64,000 nt of DNA. Origin: Nemertoderma westbladi (Eukaryota > Xenacoelomorpha > Nemertodermatida > Nemertodermatidae). Positions 33,901 through 48,900 of the stretch are shown in pieces (position 1 is the stretch's first letter; every line of letters starts with the position of its first letter). Below the pieces are notes generated by a model. The model was not told where the DNA came from, made no database searches, and was given only the letters and a program-made list of their open reading frames with translations. A program made the translations under genes and the position numbers. The DNA is taken from contig JAUCBJ010002106.1 of the NCBI GenBank assembly GCA_032718475.1, positions 1-64,000 on the forward strand, given 5' to 3'.

Positions 33901-36900
33901 CACGCACTTTCATATGACCTAACAGTAACAGTTAGGTCATAGAGCACTTCCACGCACTTTCATATGACCTAACAGTTAGGTCATAGAGCACTTCCACGCA
34001 CTTTCACATGACCTAACAGTTAGGTCATAGAGCACTTCCACGCACTTTCATATGATCTAACAGTTAGGTATTAGAGCACTTCCACGCACTTTCATATGAC
34101 CTAACAGTAACAGTTAGGTCATAGAGCACTTCCACGCACTTTCATATGACCTAACAGTTAGGTCATAGAGCACTTCCACGCACTTTCATATGACCTAACA
34201 GTCAGGTCATAGAGCACTTCCACGCACTTTCATATGACCTAACAGTTAGGTCATAGAGCACTTCCACGCACTTTCATATGACCTAACAGTTAGGTCATAG
34301 AGCACTTCCACGCACTTTCACATGACCTAACAGTTAGGTCATAGAGCACTTCCACGCACTTTCATATGAACTAACATGTTAGGTCATAGAGCACTTCCAC
34401 GCACTTTCATATGACCTAACAGTAACAGTTAGGTCATAGAGCACTTCCACGCACTTTCATATGACCTAACAGTTAGGTCATAGAGCACTTCCACGCACTT
34501 TCACATGACCTAACAGTTAGGTCATAGAGCACTTCCACGCACTTTCATATGATCTAACAGTTAGGTCATTAGAGCACTTCCACGCACTTTCATATGACCT
34601 AACAGTTAGGTCATAGAGCACTTCCACGCACTTTCATATGACCTAACAGTTAGGTCATAGAGCACTTCCACGCACTTTCATATGACCTAACAGTTAGGTC
34701 ATAGAGCACTTCCACGCACTTTCATATGACCTAACAGTTAGGTCATAGAGCACTTCCACGCACTTTCATATGACCTAACAGTTAGGTCATAGAGCACTTC
34801 CACGCACTTTCATATGACCTAACAGTTAGGTCATAGAGCACTTCCACGCACTTTCATATGACCTAACAGTTAGGTCATAGAGCACTTCCACGCACTTTCA
34901 TATGACCTAACAGTTAGGTCATAGAGCACTTCCACGCACTTTCATATGACCTAACTGTTAGGTCATAGAGCACTTCCACGCACTTTCATATGACCTAACA
35001 GTAACAGTTAGGTCATAGAGCACTTCCACGCACTTTCATATGACCTAACAGTTAGGTCATAGAGCACTTCCACGCACTTTCACATGACCTAACAGTTAGG
35101 TCATAGAGCACTTCCACGCACTTTCATATGATCTAACAGTTAGGTCATTAGAGCACTTCCACGCACTTTCATATGACCTAACAGTAACAGTTAGGTCATA
35201 GAGCACTTCCACGCACTTTCATATGACCTAACAGTTAGGTCATAGAGCACTTCCACGCACTTTCATATGACCTAACAGTTAGGTCATAGAGCACTTCCAC
35301 GCACTTTCACATGACCTAACAGTTAGGTCATAGAGCACTTCCACGCACTTTCATATGATCTAACAGTTAGGTATTAGAGCACTTCCACGCACTTTCATAT
35401 GACCTAACAGTAACAGTTAGGTCATAGAGCACTTCCACGCACTTTCATATGACCTAACAGTTAGGTCATAGAGCACTTCCACGCACTTTCATATGACCTA
35501 ACAGTTAGGTCATAGAGCACTTCCACGCACTTTCATATGACCTAACAGCTAGGTCATAGAGCACTTCCACGCACTTTCATATGACCTAACAGTTAGGTCA
35601 TAGAGCACTTCCACGCACTTTCATATGACCTAACAGTCAGGTCATAGAGCACTTCCACGCACTTTCATATGACCTAACAGTTAGGTCATAGAGCACTTCC
35701 ACGCACTTTCATATGACCTAACAGTTAGGTCATAGAGCACTTCCACGCACTTTCATATGACCTAACAGTTAGGTCATAGAGCACTTCCACGCACTTTCAT
35801 ATGACCTAACAGTTAGGTCATAGAGCACTTCCACGCACTTTCATATGACCTAACAGTTAGGTCATAGAGCACTTCCACGCACTTTCATATGACCTAACAG
35901 TTAGGTCATAGAGCACTTCCACGCACTTTCATATGACCTAACAGTTAGGTCATAGAGCACTTCCACGCACTTTCATATGACCTAACAGTTAGGTCATAGA
36001 GCACTTCCACGCACTTTCATATGACCTAACAGTTAGGTCATAGAGCACTTCCACGCACTTTCATATGACCTAACAGTAACAGTTAGGTCATAGAGCACTT
36101 CCACGCACTTTCATATGACCTAACAGTTAGGTCATAGAGCACTTCCACGCACTTTCACATGACCTAACAGTTAGGTCATAGAGCACTTCCACGCACTTTC
36201 ACATGACCTAACAGTTAGGTCATAGAGCACTTCCACGCACTTTTACATGACCTAACAGTTAGGTCATAGAGCACTTCCACGCACTTTCATATGACCTAAC
36301 AGTTAGGTCATTAGAGCACTTCCACGCACTTTCATATGACCTAACAGTAACAGTTAGGTCATAGAGCACTTCCACGCACTTTCATATGACCTAACAGTTA
36401 GGTCATAGAGCACTTCCACGCACTTTCATATGACCTAACAGTTAGGTCATAGAGCACTTCCACGCACTTTCATATGACCTAACAGTTAGGTCATAGAGCA
36501 CTTCCACGCACTTTCATATGACCTAACAGTTAGGTCATAGAGCACTTCCACGCACTTTCATATGACCTAACAGTTAGGTCATAGAGCACTTCCACGCACT
36601 TTCATATGACCTAACAGTTAGGTCATAGAGCACTTCCACGCACTTTCATATGACCTAACAGTTAGGTCATAGAGCACTTCCACGCACTTTCATAAGACCT
36701 AACAGTTAGGTCATAGAGCACTTCCACGCACTTTCATATGACCTAACAGTTAGGTCATAGAGCACTTCCACGCACTTTCATATGACCTAACAGTTAGGTC
36801 ATAGAGCACTTCCACGCACTTTCATATGACCTAACAGTTAGGTCATAGAGCACTTCCACGCACTTTCATATGACCTAACAGTTAGGTCATAGAGCACTTC

Positions 36901-39900
36901 CACGCACTTTCATATGACCTAACAGTTAGGTCATAGAGCACTTCCACGCACTTTCATATGACCTAACAGTTAGGTCATAGAGCACTTCCACGCACTTTCA
37001 TAAGACCTAACAGTTAGGTCATAGAGCACTTCCACGCACTTTCATATGACCTAACAGTTAGGTCATAGAGCACTTCCACGCACTTTCATATGACCTAACA
37101 GTTAGGTCATAGAGCACTTCCACGCACTTTCATAAGACCTAACAGTTAGGTCATAGAGCACTTCCACGCACTTTCATATGACCTAACAGTTAGGTCATAG
37201 AGCACTTCCACGCACTTTCATATGACCTAACAGTTAGGTCATAGAGCACTTCCACGCACTTTCATATGACCTAACAGTTAGGTCATAGAGCACTTCCACG
37301 CACTTTCATATGAACTAACAGTTAGGTCATAGAGCACTTCCACGCACTTTCATATGACCTAACAGTAACAGTTAGGTCATAGAGCACTTCCACGCACTTT
37401 CACATGACCTAACAGTTAGGTCATAGAGCACTTCCACGCACTTTCACATGACCTAACAGTTAGGTCATAGAGCACTTCCACGCACTTTCATATGATCTAA
37501 CAGTTAGGTATTAGAGCACTTCCACGCACTTTCATATGACCTAACAGTAACAGTTAGGTCATAGAGCACTTCCACGCACTTTCATATGACCTAACAGTTA
37601 GGTCATAGAGCACTTCCACGCACTTTCGTATGACCTAACAGTTAGGTCATAGAGCACTTCCACGCACTTTCATATGACCTAACAGTTAGGTCATAGAGCA
37701 CTTCCACGCACTTTCATATGACCTAACAGTTAGGTCATAGAGCACTTCCACGCACTTTCATATGACCTAACAGTTAGGTCATAGAGCACTTCCACGCACT
37801 TTCATATGACCTAACAGTTAGGTCATAGAGCACTTCCACGCACTTTCATATGACCTAACAGTTAGGTCATAGAGCACTTCCACGCACTTTCATATGACCT
37901 AACAGTTAGGTCATAGAGCACTTCCACGCACTTTCATATGACCTAACAGTTAGGTCATAGAGCACTTCTACGCACTTTCATATGACCTAACAGTTAGGTC
38001 ATAGAGCACTTCCACGCACTTTCATATGACCTAACAGTTAGGTCATAGAGCACTTCCACGCACTTTCATATGACCTAACAGTTAGGTCATAGAGCACTTC
38101 CACGCACTTTCATATGACCTAACAGTTAGGTCATAGAGCACTTCCACGCACTTTCATATGACCTAACAGTTAGGTCATAGAGCACTTCCACGCACTTTCA
38201 TATGAACTAACAGTTAGGTCATAGAGCACTTCCACGCACTTTCATATGACCTAACAGTTAGGTCATAGAGCACTTCCACGCACTTTCATATGACCTAACA
38301 GTTAGGTCATAGAGCACTTCCACGCACTTTCATATGACCTAACAGTTAGGTCATAGAGCACTTCCACGCACTTTCATATGAACTAACAGTTAGGTCATAG
38401 AGCACTTCCACGCACTTTCATATGACCTAACAGTAACAGTTAGGTCATAGAGCACTTCCACGCACTTTCACATGACCTAACAGTTAGGTCATAGAGCACT
38501 TCCACGCACTTTCACATGACCTAACAGTTAGGTCATAGAGCACTTCCACGCACTTTCATATGATCTAACAGTTAGGTCATTAGAGCACTTCCACGCACTT
38601 TCATATGACCTAACAGTAACAGTTAGGTCATAGAGCACTTCCACGCACTTTCATATGACCTAACAGTTAGGTCATAGAGCACTTCCACGCACTTTCGTAT
38701 GACCTAACAGTTAGGTCATAGAGTACTTCCACGCACTTTCATATGACCTAACAGTTAGGTCATAGAGCACTTCCACGCACTTTCATATGACCTATCAGTT
38801 AGGTCATAGAGCACTTCCACGCACTTTCATATGACCTAACAGTTAGGTCATAGAGCACTTCCACGCACTTTCATATGACCTAACAGTTAGGTCATAGAGC
38901 ACTTCCACGCACTTTCATATGACCTAACAGTTAGGTCAAAGAGCACTTCCACGCACTTTCATATGACCTAACAGTTAGGTCATAGAGCACTTCCACGCAC
39001 TTTCATATGACCTAACAGTTAGGTCATAGAGCACTTCTACGCACATTCATATGACCTAACAGTTAGGTCATAGAGCACTTTCACGCACTTTCATATGACC
39101 TAACAGTTAGGTCATAGAGCACTTCCACGCACTTTTATATGACCTAACGGTTAGGTCATAGAGCACTTCCACGCACTTTCATATGACCTAACAATTAGGT
39201 CATAGAGCACTTCCACGCACTTTCATATGACCTAACAGTTAGGTCATAGAGCACTTCCACGCACTTTCATATGAACTAACAGTTAGGTCATAGAGCACTT
39301 CCACGCACTTTCATATGACCTAACAGTTAGGTCATAGAGCACTTCCACGCACTTTTATATGACCTAACAGTTAGGTCATAGAGCACTTCCACGCACTTTC
39401 ATATGACCTAACAGTTAGGTCATAGAGCACTTCCACGCACTTTCATATGACCTAACAGTTAGGTCATAGAGTACTTCCACGCACTTTCATATGACCTAAC
39501 GGTTAGGTCATAGAGCACTTCCACGCACTTTCATATTACCTAACAGTTAGGTCATAGAGCACTTCCACGCACTTTCATATGACCTAACAGTTAGGTCATA
39601 GAGCACTTCCACGCACTTTCATATGACCTAACAGTTAGGTCATAGAGCACTTCCACGCACTTTCATATGACCTAACAGTTAGGTCATAGAGCACTTCCAC
39701 GCACTTTCATATGACCTAACAGTTAGGTCATAGAGCACTTCCACGCACTTTCACATGACCTAACAGTTAGGTCATAGAGCACTTCCACGCACTTTCATAT
39801 GACCTAACAGTTAGGTCATAGAGCACTTCCACGCACTTTCATATGACCTAACAGTTAGGTCATAGAGCACTTCCACGCACTTTCATATGACCTAACAGTT

Positions 39901-42900
39901 AGGTCATAGAGCACTTCCACGCACTTTCATATGACCTAACAGTTAGGTCATAGAGCACTTCCACGCACTTTCATATGACCTAACAGTTAGGTCATAGAGC
40001 ACTTCCACGCACTTTCATATGACCTAACAGTTAGGTCATAGAGCACTTCCACGCACTTTCATATGACCTAACAGTTAGGTCATAGAGCACTTCCACGCAC
40101 TTTCATATGACCTAACAGTTAGGTCATAGAGCACTTCCACGCACTTTCATATGACCTAACAGTTAGGTCATAGAGCACTTCCACGCACTTTCATAAGACC
40201 TAACAGTTAGGTCATAGAGCACTTCCACGCACTTTCATATGACCTAACAGTTAGGTCATAGAGCACTTCCACGCACTTTCATATGACCTAACAGTTAGGT
40301 CATAGAGCACTTCCACGCACTTTCATATGACCTAACAGTTAGGTCATAGAGCACTTCCACGCACTTTCAAATGACCTAACAGTTAGGTCATAGAGCACTT
40401 CCACGCACTTTCATATGACCTAACAGTTAGGTCATAGAGCACTTCCACGCACTTTCATATGACCTAACAGTTAGGTCATAGAGCACTTCCACGCACTTTC
40501 ATATGACCTAACAGTTAGGTCATAGAGCACTTCCACGCACTTTCATATGACCTAACAGTTAGGTCATAGAGCACTTCCACGCACTTTCATATGACCTAAC
40601 AGTTAGGTCATAGAGCACTTCCACGCACTTTCATATGACCTAACAGTTAGGTCATAGAGCACTTCCACGCACTTTCATAAGACCTAACAGTTAGGTCATA
40701 GAGCACTTCCACGCACTTTCATATGACCTAACAGTTAGGTCATAGAGCACTTCCACGCACTTTCATATGACCTAACAGTTAGGTCATAGAGCACTTCCAC
40801 GCACTTTCATATGACCTAACAGTTAGGTCATAGAGCACTTCCACGCACTTTCATATGACCTAACAGTTAGGTCATAGAGCACTTCCACGCACTTTCATAT
40901 GACCTAACAGTTAGGTCATAGAGCACTTCCACGCACTTTCATATGACCTAACAGTTAGGTCATAGAGCACTTCCACGCACTTTCATATGACCTAACAGTT
41001 AGGTCATAGAGCACTTCCACGCACTTTCATATGACCTAACAGTTAGGTCATAGAGCACTTCCACGCACTTTCATATGACCTAACAGTTAGGTCATAGAGC
41101 ACTTCCACGCACTTTCATATGACCTAACAGTTAGGTCATAGAGCACTTCCACGCACTTTCATATGACCTAACAGTTAGGTCATAGAGCACTTCCACGCAC
41201 TTTCATATGACCTAACAGTTAGGTCATAGAGCACTTCCACGCACTTTCATATGACCTAACAGTTAGGTCATAGAGCACTTCCACGCACTTTCATATGACC
41301 TAACAGTTAGGTCATAGAGCACTTCCACGCACTTTCATATGACCTAACAGTTAGGTCATAGAGCACTTCCACGCACTTTCATATGACCTAACAGTTAGGT
41401 CATAGAGCACTTCCACGCACTTTCATATGACCTAACAGTTAGGTCATAGAGCACTTCCACGCACTTTCATATGACCTAACAGTTAGGTCATAGAGCACTT
41501 CCACGCACTTTCATATGACCTAACAGTTAGGTCATAGAGCACTTCCACGCACTTTCATATGACCTAACAGTTAGGTCATAGAGCACTTCCACGCACTTTC
41601 ATATGACCTAACAGTTAGGTCATAGAGCACTTCCACGCACTTTCATATGACCTAACAGTTAGGTCATAGAGCACTTCCACGCACTTTCATATGACCTAAC
41701 AGTTAGGTCATAGAGCACTTCCACGCACTTTCATATGACCTAACAGTTAGGTCATAGAGCACTTCCACGCACTTTCATATGACCTAACAGTTAGGTCATA
41801 GAGCACTTCCACGCACTTTCATATGACCTAACAGTTAGGTCATAGAGCACTTCCACGCACTTTCATATGACCTAACGAGTTAGGTCATAGAGCACTTCCA
41901 CGCACTTTCATATGACCTAACAGTTAGGTCATAGAGCACTTCCACGCACTTTCATATGACCTAACAGTTAGGTCATAGAGCACTTCCACGCACTTTCATA
42001 TGACCTAACAGTTAGGTCATAGAGCACTTCCACGCACTTTCATATGACCTAACAGTTAGGTCATAGAGCACTTCCACGCACTTTCATATGACCTAACAGT
42101 TAGGTCATAGAGCACTTCCACGCACTTTCATATGACCTAACAGTTAGGTCATAGAGCACTTCCACGCACTTTCATATGACCTAACAGTTAGGTCATAGAG
42201 CACTTCCACGCACTTTCATATGACCTAACAGTTAGGTCATAGAGCACTTCCACGCACTTTCATATGACCTAACAGTTAGGTCATAGAGCACTTCCACGCA
42301 CTTTCATATGACCTAACAGTTAGGTCATAGAGCACTTCCACGCACTTTCATATGACCTAACAGTTAGGTCATAGAGCACTTCCACGCACTTTCATATGAC
42401 CTAACAGTTAGGTCATAGAGCACTTCCACGCACTTTCATATGACCTAACAGTTAGGTCATAGAGCACTTCCACGCACTTTCATATGACCTAACAGTTAGG
42501 TCATAGAGCACTTCCACGCACTTTCATATGACCTAACAGTTAGGTCATAGAGCACTTCCACGCACTTTCATATGACCTAACAGTTAGGTCATAGAGCACT
42601 TCCACGCACTTTCATATGACCTAACAGTTAGGTCATAGAGCACTTCCACGCACTTTCATATGACCTAACAGTTAGGTCATAGAGCACTTCCACGCACTTT
42701 CATATGACCTAACAGTTAGGTCATAGAGCACTTCCACGCACTTTCATATGACCTAACAGTTAGGTCATAGAGCACTTCCACGCACTTTCATATGACCTAA
42801 CAGTTAGGTCATAGAGCACTTCCACGCACTTTCATAAGACCTAACAGTTAGGTCATAGAGCACTTCCACGCACTTTCATATGACCTAACAGTTAGGTCAT

Positions 42901-45900
42901 AGAGCACTTCCACGCACTTTCATATGACCTAACAGTTAGGTCATAGAGCACTTCCACGCACTTTCATATGACCTAACAGTTAGGTCATAGAGCACTTCCA
43001 CGCACTTTCATATGACCTAACAGTTAGGTCATAGAGCACTTCCACGCACTTTCATATGACCTAACAGGTGGTCATAGAGCACTTCCACGCACTTTCATAT
43101 GACCTAACAGTTAGGTCATAGAGCACTTCCACGCACTTTCATATGACCTAACAGTTAGGTCATAGAGCACTTCCCCGCACTTTCATAAGACCTAACAGTT
43201 AGGTCATAGAGCACTTCCACGCTCTTTCATATGACCTAACAGTTAGGTCATAGAGCACTTCCACGCACTTTCATAAGACCTAACAGTTAGGTCATAGAGC
43301 ACTTCCACGCACTTTCATATGACCTAACAGTTAGGTCATAGAGCACTTCCACGCACTTTCATATGACCTAACAGTTAGGTCATAGAGCACTTCCACGCAC
43401 TTTCATATGACCTAACAGTTAGGTCATAGAGCACTTCCACGCACTTTCATATGAACTAACAGTTAGGTCATAGAGCACTTCCACGCACTTTCATATGACC
43501 TAACAGCAGTTAGGTCATAGAGCACTTCCACGCACTTTCACATGACCTAACAGTTAGGTCATAGAGCACTTCCACGCACTTTCACATGACCTAACAGTTA
43601 GGTCATAGAGCACTTCCACGCACTTTCATATGATCTAACAGTTAGGTATTAGAGCACTTCCACGCACTTTCATATGACCTAACAGTAACAGTTAGGTCAT
43701 AGAGCACTTCCACGCACTTTCATATGACCTAACAGTTAGGTCATAGAGCACTTCCACGCACTTTCGTATGACCTAACAGTTAGGTCATAGAGTACTTCCA
43801 CGCACTTTCATATGACCTAACAGTTAGGTCATAGAGCACTTCCACGCACTTTCATATGACCTAACAGTTAGGTCATAGAGCACTTCCACGCACTTTCATA
43901 TGACCTAACAGTTAGGTCATAGAGCACTTCCACGCACTTTCATATGACCTAACAGTTAGGTCATAGAGCACTTCCACGCACTTTCATATGACCTAACAGT
44001 TAGGTCAAAGAGCACTTCCACGCACTTTCATATGACCTAACAGTTAGGTCATAGAGCACTTCCACGCACTTTCATATGACCTAACAGTTAGGTCATAGAG
44101 CACTTCTACGCACTTTCATATGACCTAACAGTTAGGTCATAGAGCACTTTCACGCACTTTCATATGACCTAACAGTTAGGTCATAGAGCACTTCCACGCA
44201 CTTTTATATGACCTAACGGTTAGGTCATAGAGCACTTCCACGCACTTTCATATGACCTAACAATTAGGTCATAGAGCACTTCCACGCACTTTCATATGAC
44301 CTAACAGTTAGGTCATAGAGCACTTCCACGCACTTTCATATGAACTAACAGTTAGGTCATAGAGCACTTCCACGCACTTTCATATGACCTAACAGTTAGG
44401 TCAAAGAGCACTTCCACGCACTTTCATATGACCTAACAGTTAGGTCATAGAGCACTTCCACGCACTTTCATATGACCTAACAGTTAGGTCATAGAGCACT
44501 TCCACGCACTTTCATATGAACTAACAGTTAGGTCATAGAGCACTTCCACGCACTTTCATATGACCTAACAGTAACAGTTAGGTCATAGAGCACTTCCACG
44601 CACTTTCACATGACCTAACAGTTAGGTCATAGAGCACTTCCACGCACTTTCACATGACCTAACAGTTAGGTCATAGAGCGCTTCCACGCACTTTCATATG
44701 ATCTAACAGTTAGGTCATAGAGCACTTCCACGCACTTTCATATGACCTAACAGTTAGGTCATAGAGCACTTCCACGCACTTTCATATGACCCGTAACAGT
44801 TAGGTCATAGAGCACTTCCACGCACTTTCACATGACCTAACAGTTAGGTCATAGAGCACTTCCACGCACTTTCATATGACCTAACAGTAACAGTTAGGTC
44901 ATAGAGCACTTCCACGCACTTTCATATGACCTAACAGTTAGGTCATAGAGCACTTCCACGCACTTTCGTATGACCTAACAGTTAGGTCATAGAGTACTTC
45001 CACGCACTTTCATATGACCTAACAGTTAGGTCATAGAGCACTTCCACGCACTTTCATATGACCTATCAGTTAGGTCATAGAGCACTTCCACGCACTTTCA
45101 TATGACCTAACAGTTAGGTCATAGAGCACTTCCACGCACTTTCATATGACCTAACAGTTAGGTCATAGAGCACTTCCACGCACTTTCATATGACCTAACA
45201 GTTAGGTCAAAGAGCACTTCCACGCACTTTCATATGACCTAACAGTTAGGTCATAGAGCACTTCCACGCACTTTCATATGACCTAACAGTTAGGTCATAG
45301 AGCTCTTCTACGCACATTCATATGACCTAACAGTTAGGTCATAGAGCACTTTCACGCACTTTCATATGACCTAACAGTTAGGTCATAGAGCACTTCCACG
45401 CACTTTTATATGACCTAACGGTTAGGTCATAGAGCACTTCCACGCACTTTCATATGACCTAACAATTAGGTCATAGAGCACTTCCACGCACTTTCATATG
45501 ACCTAACAGTTAGGTCATAGAGCACTTCCACGCACTTTCATATGAACTAACAGTTAGGTCATAGAGCACTTCCACGCACTTTCATATGACCTAACAGTTA
45601 GGTCATAGAGCACTTCCACGCACTTTTATATGACCTAACAGTTAGGTCATAGAGCACTTCCACGCACTTTCATATGACCTAACAGTTAGGTCATAGAGCA
45701 CTTCCACGCACTTTCATATGACCTAACAGTTAGGTCATAGAGTACTTCCACGCACTTTCATATGACCTAACGGTTAGGTCATAGAGCACTTCCACGCACT
45801 TTCATATGACCTAACAGTTAGGTCATAGAGCACTTCCACGCACTTTCATATGACCTAACAGTTAGGTCATAGAGCACTTCCACGCACTTTCATATGACCG

Positions 45901-48900
45901 TAACAGTTAGGTCATAGAGCACTTCCACGCACTTTCATATGACCTAACAGTTAGGTCATAGAGCACTTCCACGCACTTTCATATGACCTAACAGTTAGGT
46001 CATAGAGCACTTCCACGCACTTTCATATGACCTAACAGTTAGGTCATAGAGCACTTCCACGCACTTTCATATGACCTAACAGTTAGGTCATAGAGCACTT
46101 CCACGCACTTTCATATGACCTAACAGTTAGGTCATAGAGCACTTCCACGCACTTTCATATGACCTAACAGTTAGGTCAAAGAGCACTTCCACGCACTTTC
46201 ATATGACCTAACAGTTAGGTCATTAGAGCACTTCCACGCACTTTCATATGACCTAACAGTTAGGTCATAGAGCACTTCCACGCACTTTCATATGACCTAA
46301 CAGTTAGGTCATAGAGCACTTCCACGCACTTTCATATGACCTAACAGTTAGGTCATAGAGCACTTCCACGCACTTTCATATGACCTAACAGTTAGGTCAT
46401 AGAGCACTTCCACGCACTTTCATATGACCTAACAGTTAGGTCATAGAGCACTTCCACGCACTTTCATATGACCTAACAGTTAGGTCATAGAGCACTTCCA
46501 CGCACTTTCATAAGACCTAACAGTTAGGTCATAGAGCACTTCCACGCACTTTCATATGACCTAACAGTTAGGTCATAGAGCACTTCCACGCTCTTTCATA
46601 TGACCTAACAGTTAGGTCATAGAGCACTTCCACGCACTTTCATATGACCTAACAGTAACAGTTAGGTCATAGAGCACTTCCACGCACTTTCAAATGACCT
46701 AACAGTTAGGTCATAGAGCACTTCCACGCACTTTCATATGACCTAACAGTTAGGTCATAGAGCACTTCCACGCACTTTCATATGACCTAACAGTTAGGTC
46801 ATAGAGCACTTCCACGCACTTTCATATGACCTAACAGTTAGGTCATAGAGCACTTCCACGCACTTTCATATGACCTAACAGTTAGGTCATAGAGCACTTC
46901 CACGCACTTTCATATGACCTAACAGTTAGGTCATAGAGCACTTCCACGCACTTTCATATGACCTAACAGTTAGGTCATAGAGCACTTCCACGCACTTTCA
47001 TATGACCTAACAGTTAGGTCATAGAGCACTTCCACGCACTTTCATATGACCTAACAGTTAGGTCATAGAGCACTTCCACGCACTTTCATATGACCTAACA
47101 GTTAGGTCATAGAGCACTTCCACGCACTTTCATATGACCTAACAGTTAGGTCATAGAGCACTTCCACGCACTTTCATATGACCTAACAGGTGGTCATAGA
47201 GCACTTCCACGCACTTTCATATGACCTAACAGTTAGGTCATAGAGCACTTCCACGCACTTTCATATGACCTAACAGTTAGGTCATAGAGCACTTCCACGC
47301 ACTTTCATAAGACCTAACAGTTAGGTCATAGAGCACTTCCACGCACTTTCATATGACCTAACAGTTAGGTCATAGAGCACTTCCACGCACTTTCATAAGA
47401 CCTAACAGTTAGGTCATAGAGCACTTCCACGCACTTTCATATGACCTAACAGTTAGGTCATAGAGCACTTCCACGCACTTTCATATGACCTAACAGTTAG
47501 GTCATAGAGCACTTCCACGCACTTTCATATGACCTAACAGTTAGGTCATAGAGCACTTCCACGCACTTTCATATGAACTAACAGTTAGGTCATAGAGCAC
47601 TTCCACGCACTTTCATATGACCCGTAACAGTTAGGTCATAGAGCACTTCCACGCACTTTCACATGACCTAACAGTTAGGTCATAGAGCACTTCCACGCAC
47701 TTTCATATGATCTAACAGTTAGGTATTAGAGCACTTCCACGCACTTTCATATGACCTAACAGTAACAGTTAGGTCATAGAGCACTTCCACGCACTTTCAT
47801 ATGACCTAACAGTTAGGTCATAGAGCACTTCCACGCACTTTCGTATGACCTAACAGTTAGGTCATAGAGTACTTCCACGCACTTTCATATGACCTAACAG
47901 TTAGGTCATAGAGCACTTCCACGCACTTTCATATGACCTAACAGTTAGGTCATAGAGCACTTCCACGCACTTTCATATGACCTAACAGTTAGGTCATAGA
48001 GCACTTCCACGCACTTTCATATGACCTAACAGTTAGGTCATAGAGCACTTCCACGCACTTTCATATGACCTAACAGTTAGGTCAAAGAGCACTTCCACGC
48101 ACTTTCATATGACCTAACAGTTAGGTCATAGAGCACTTCCACGCACTTTCATATGACCTAACAGTTAGGTCATAGAGCACTTCTACGCACTTTCATATGA
48201 CCTAACAGTTAGGTCATAGAGCACTTTCACGCACTTTCATATGACCTAACAGTTAGGTCATAGAGCACTTCCACGCACTTTTATATGACCTAACGGTTAG
48301 GTCATAGAGCACTTCCACGCACTTTCATATGACCTAACAATTAGGTCATAGAGCACTTCCACGCACTTTCATATGACCTAACAGTTAGGTCATAGAGCAC
48401 TTCCACGCACTTTCATATGAACTAACAGTTAGGTCATAGAGCACTTCCACGCACTTTCATATGACCTAACAGTTAGGTCAAAGAGCACTTCCACGCACTT
48501 TCATATGACCTAACAGTTAGGTCATAGAGCACTTCCACGCACTTTCATATGACCTAACAGTTAGGTCATAGAGCACTTCCACGCACTTTCATATGAACTA
48601 ACAGTTAGGTCATAGAGCACTTCCACGCACTTTCATATGACCTAACAGTAACAGTTAGGTCATAGAGCACTTCCACGCACTTTCACATGACCTAACAGTT
48701 AGGTCATAGAGCACTTCCACGCACTTTCACATGACCTAACAGTTAGGTCATAGAGCGCTTCCACGCACTTTCATATGATCTAACAGTTAGGTATTAGAGC
48801 ACTTCCACGCACTTTCATATGACCTAACAGTAACAGTTAGGTCATAGAGCACTTCCACGCACTTTCATATGACCTAACAGTTAGGTCATAGAGCACTTCC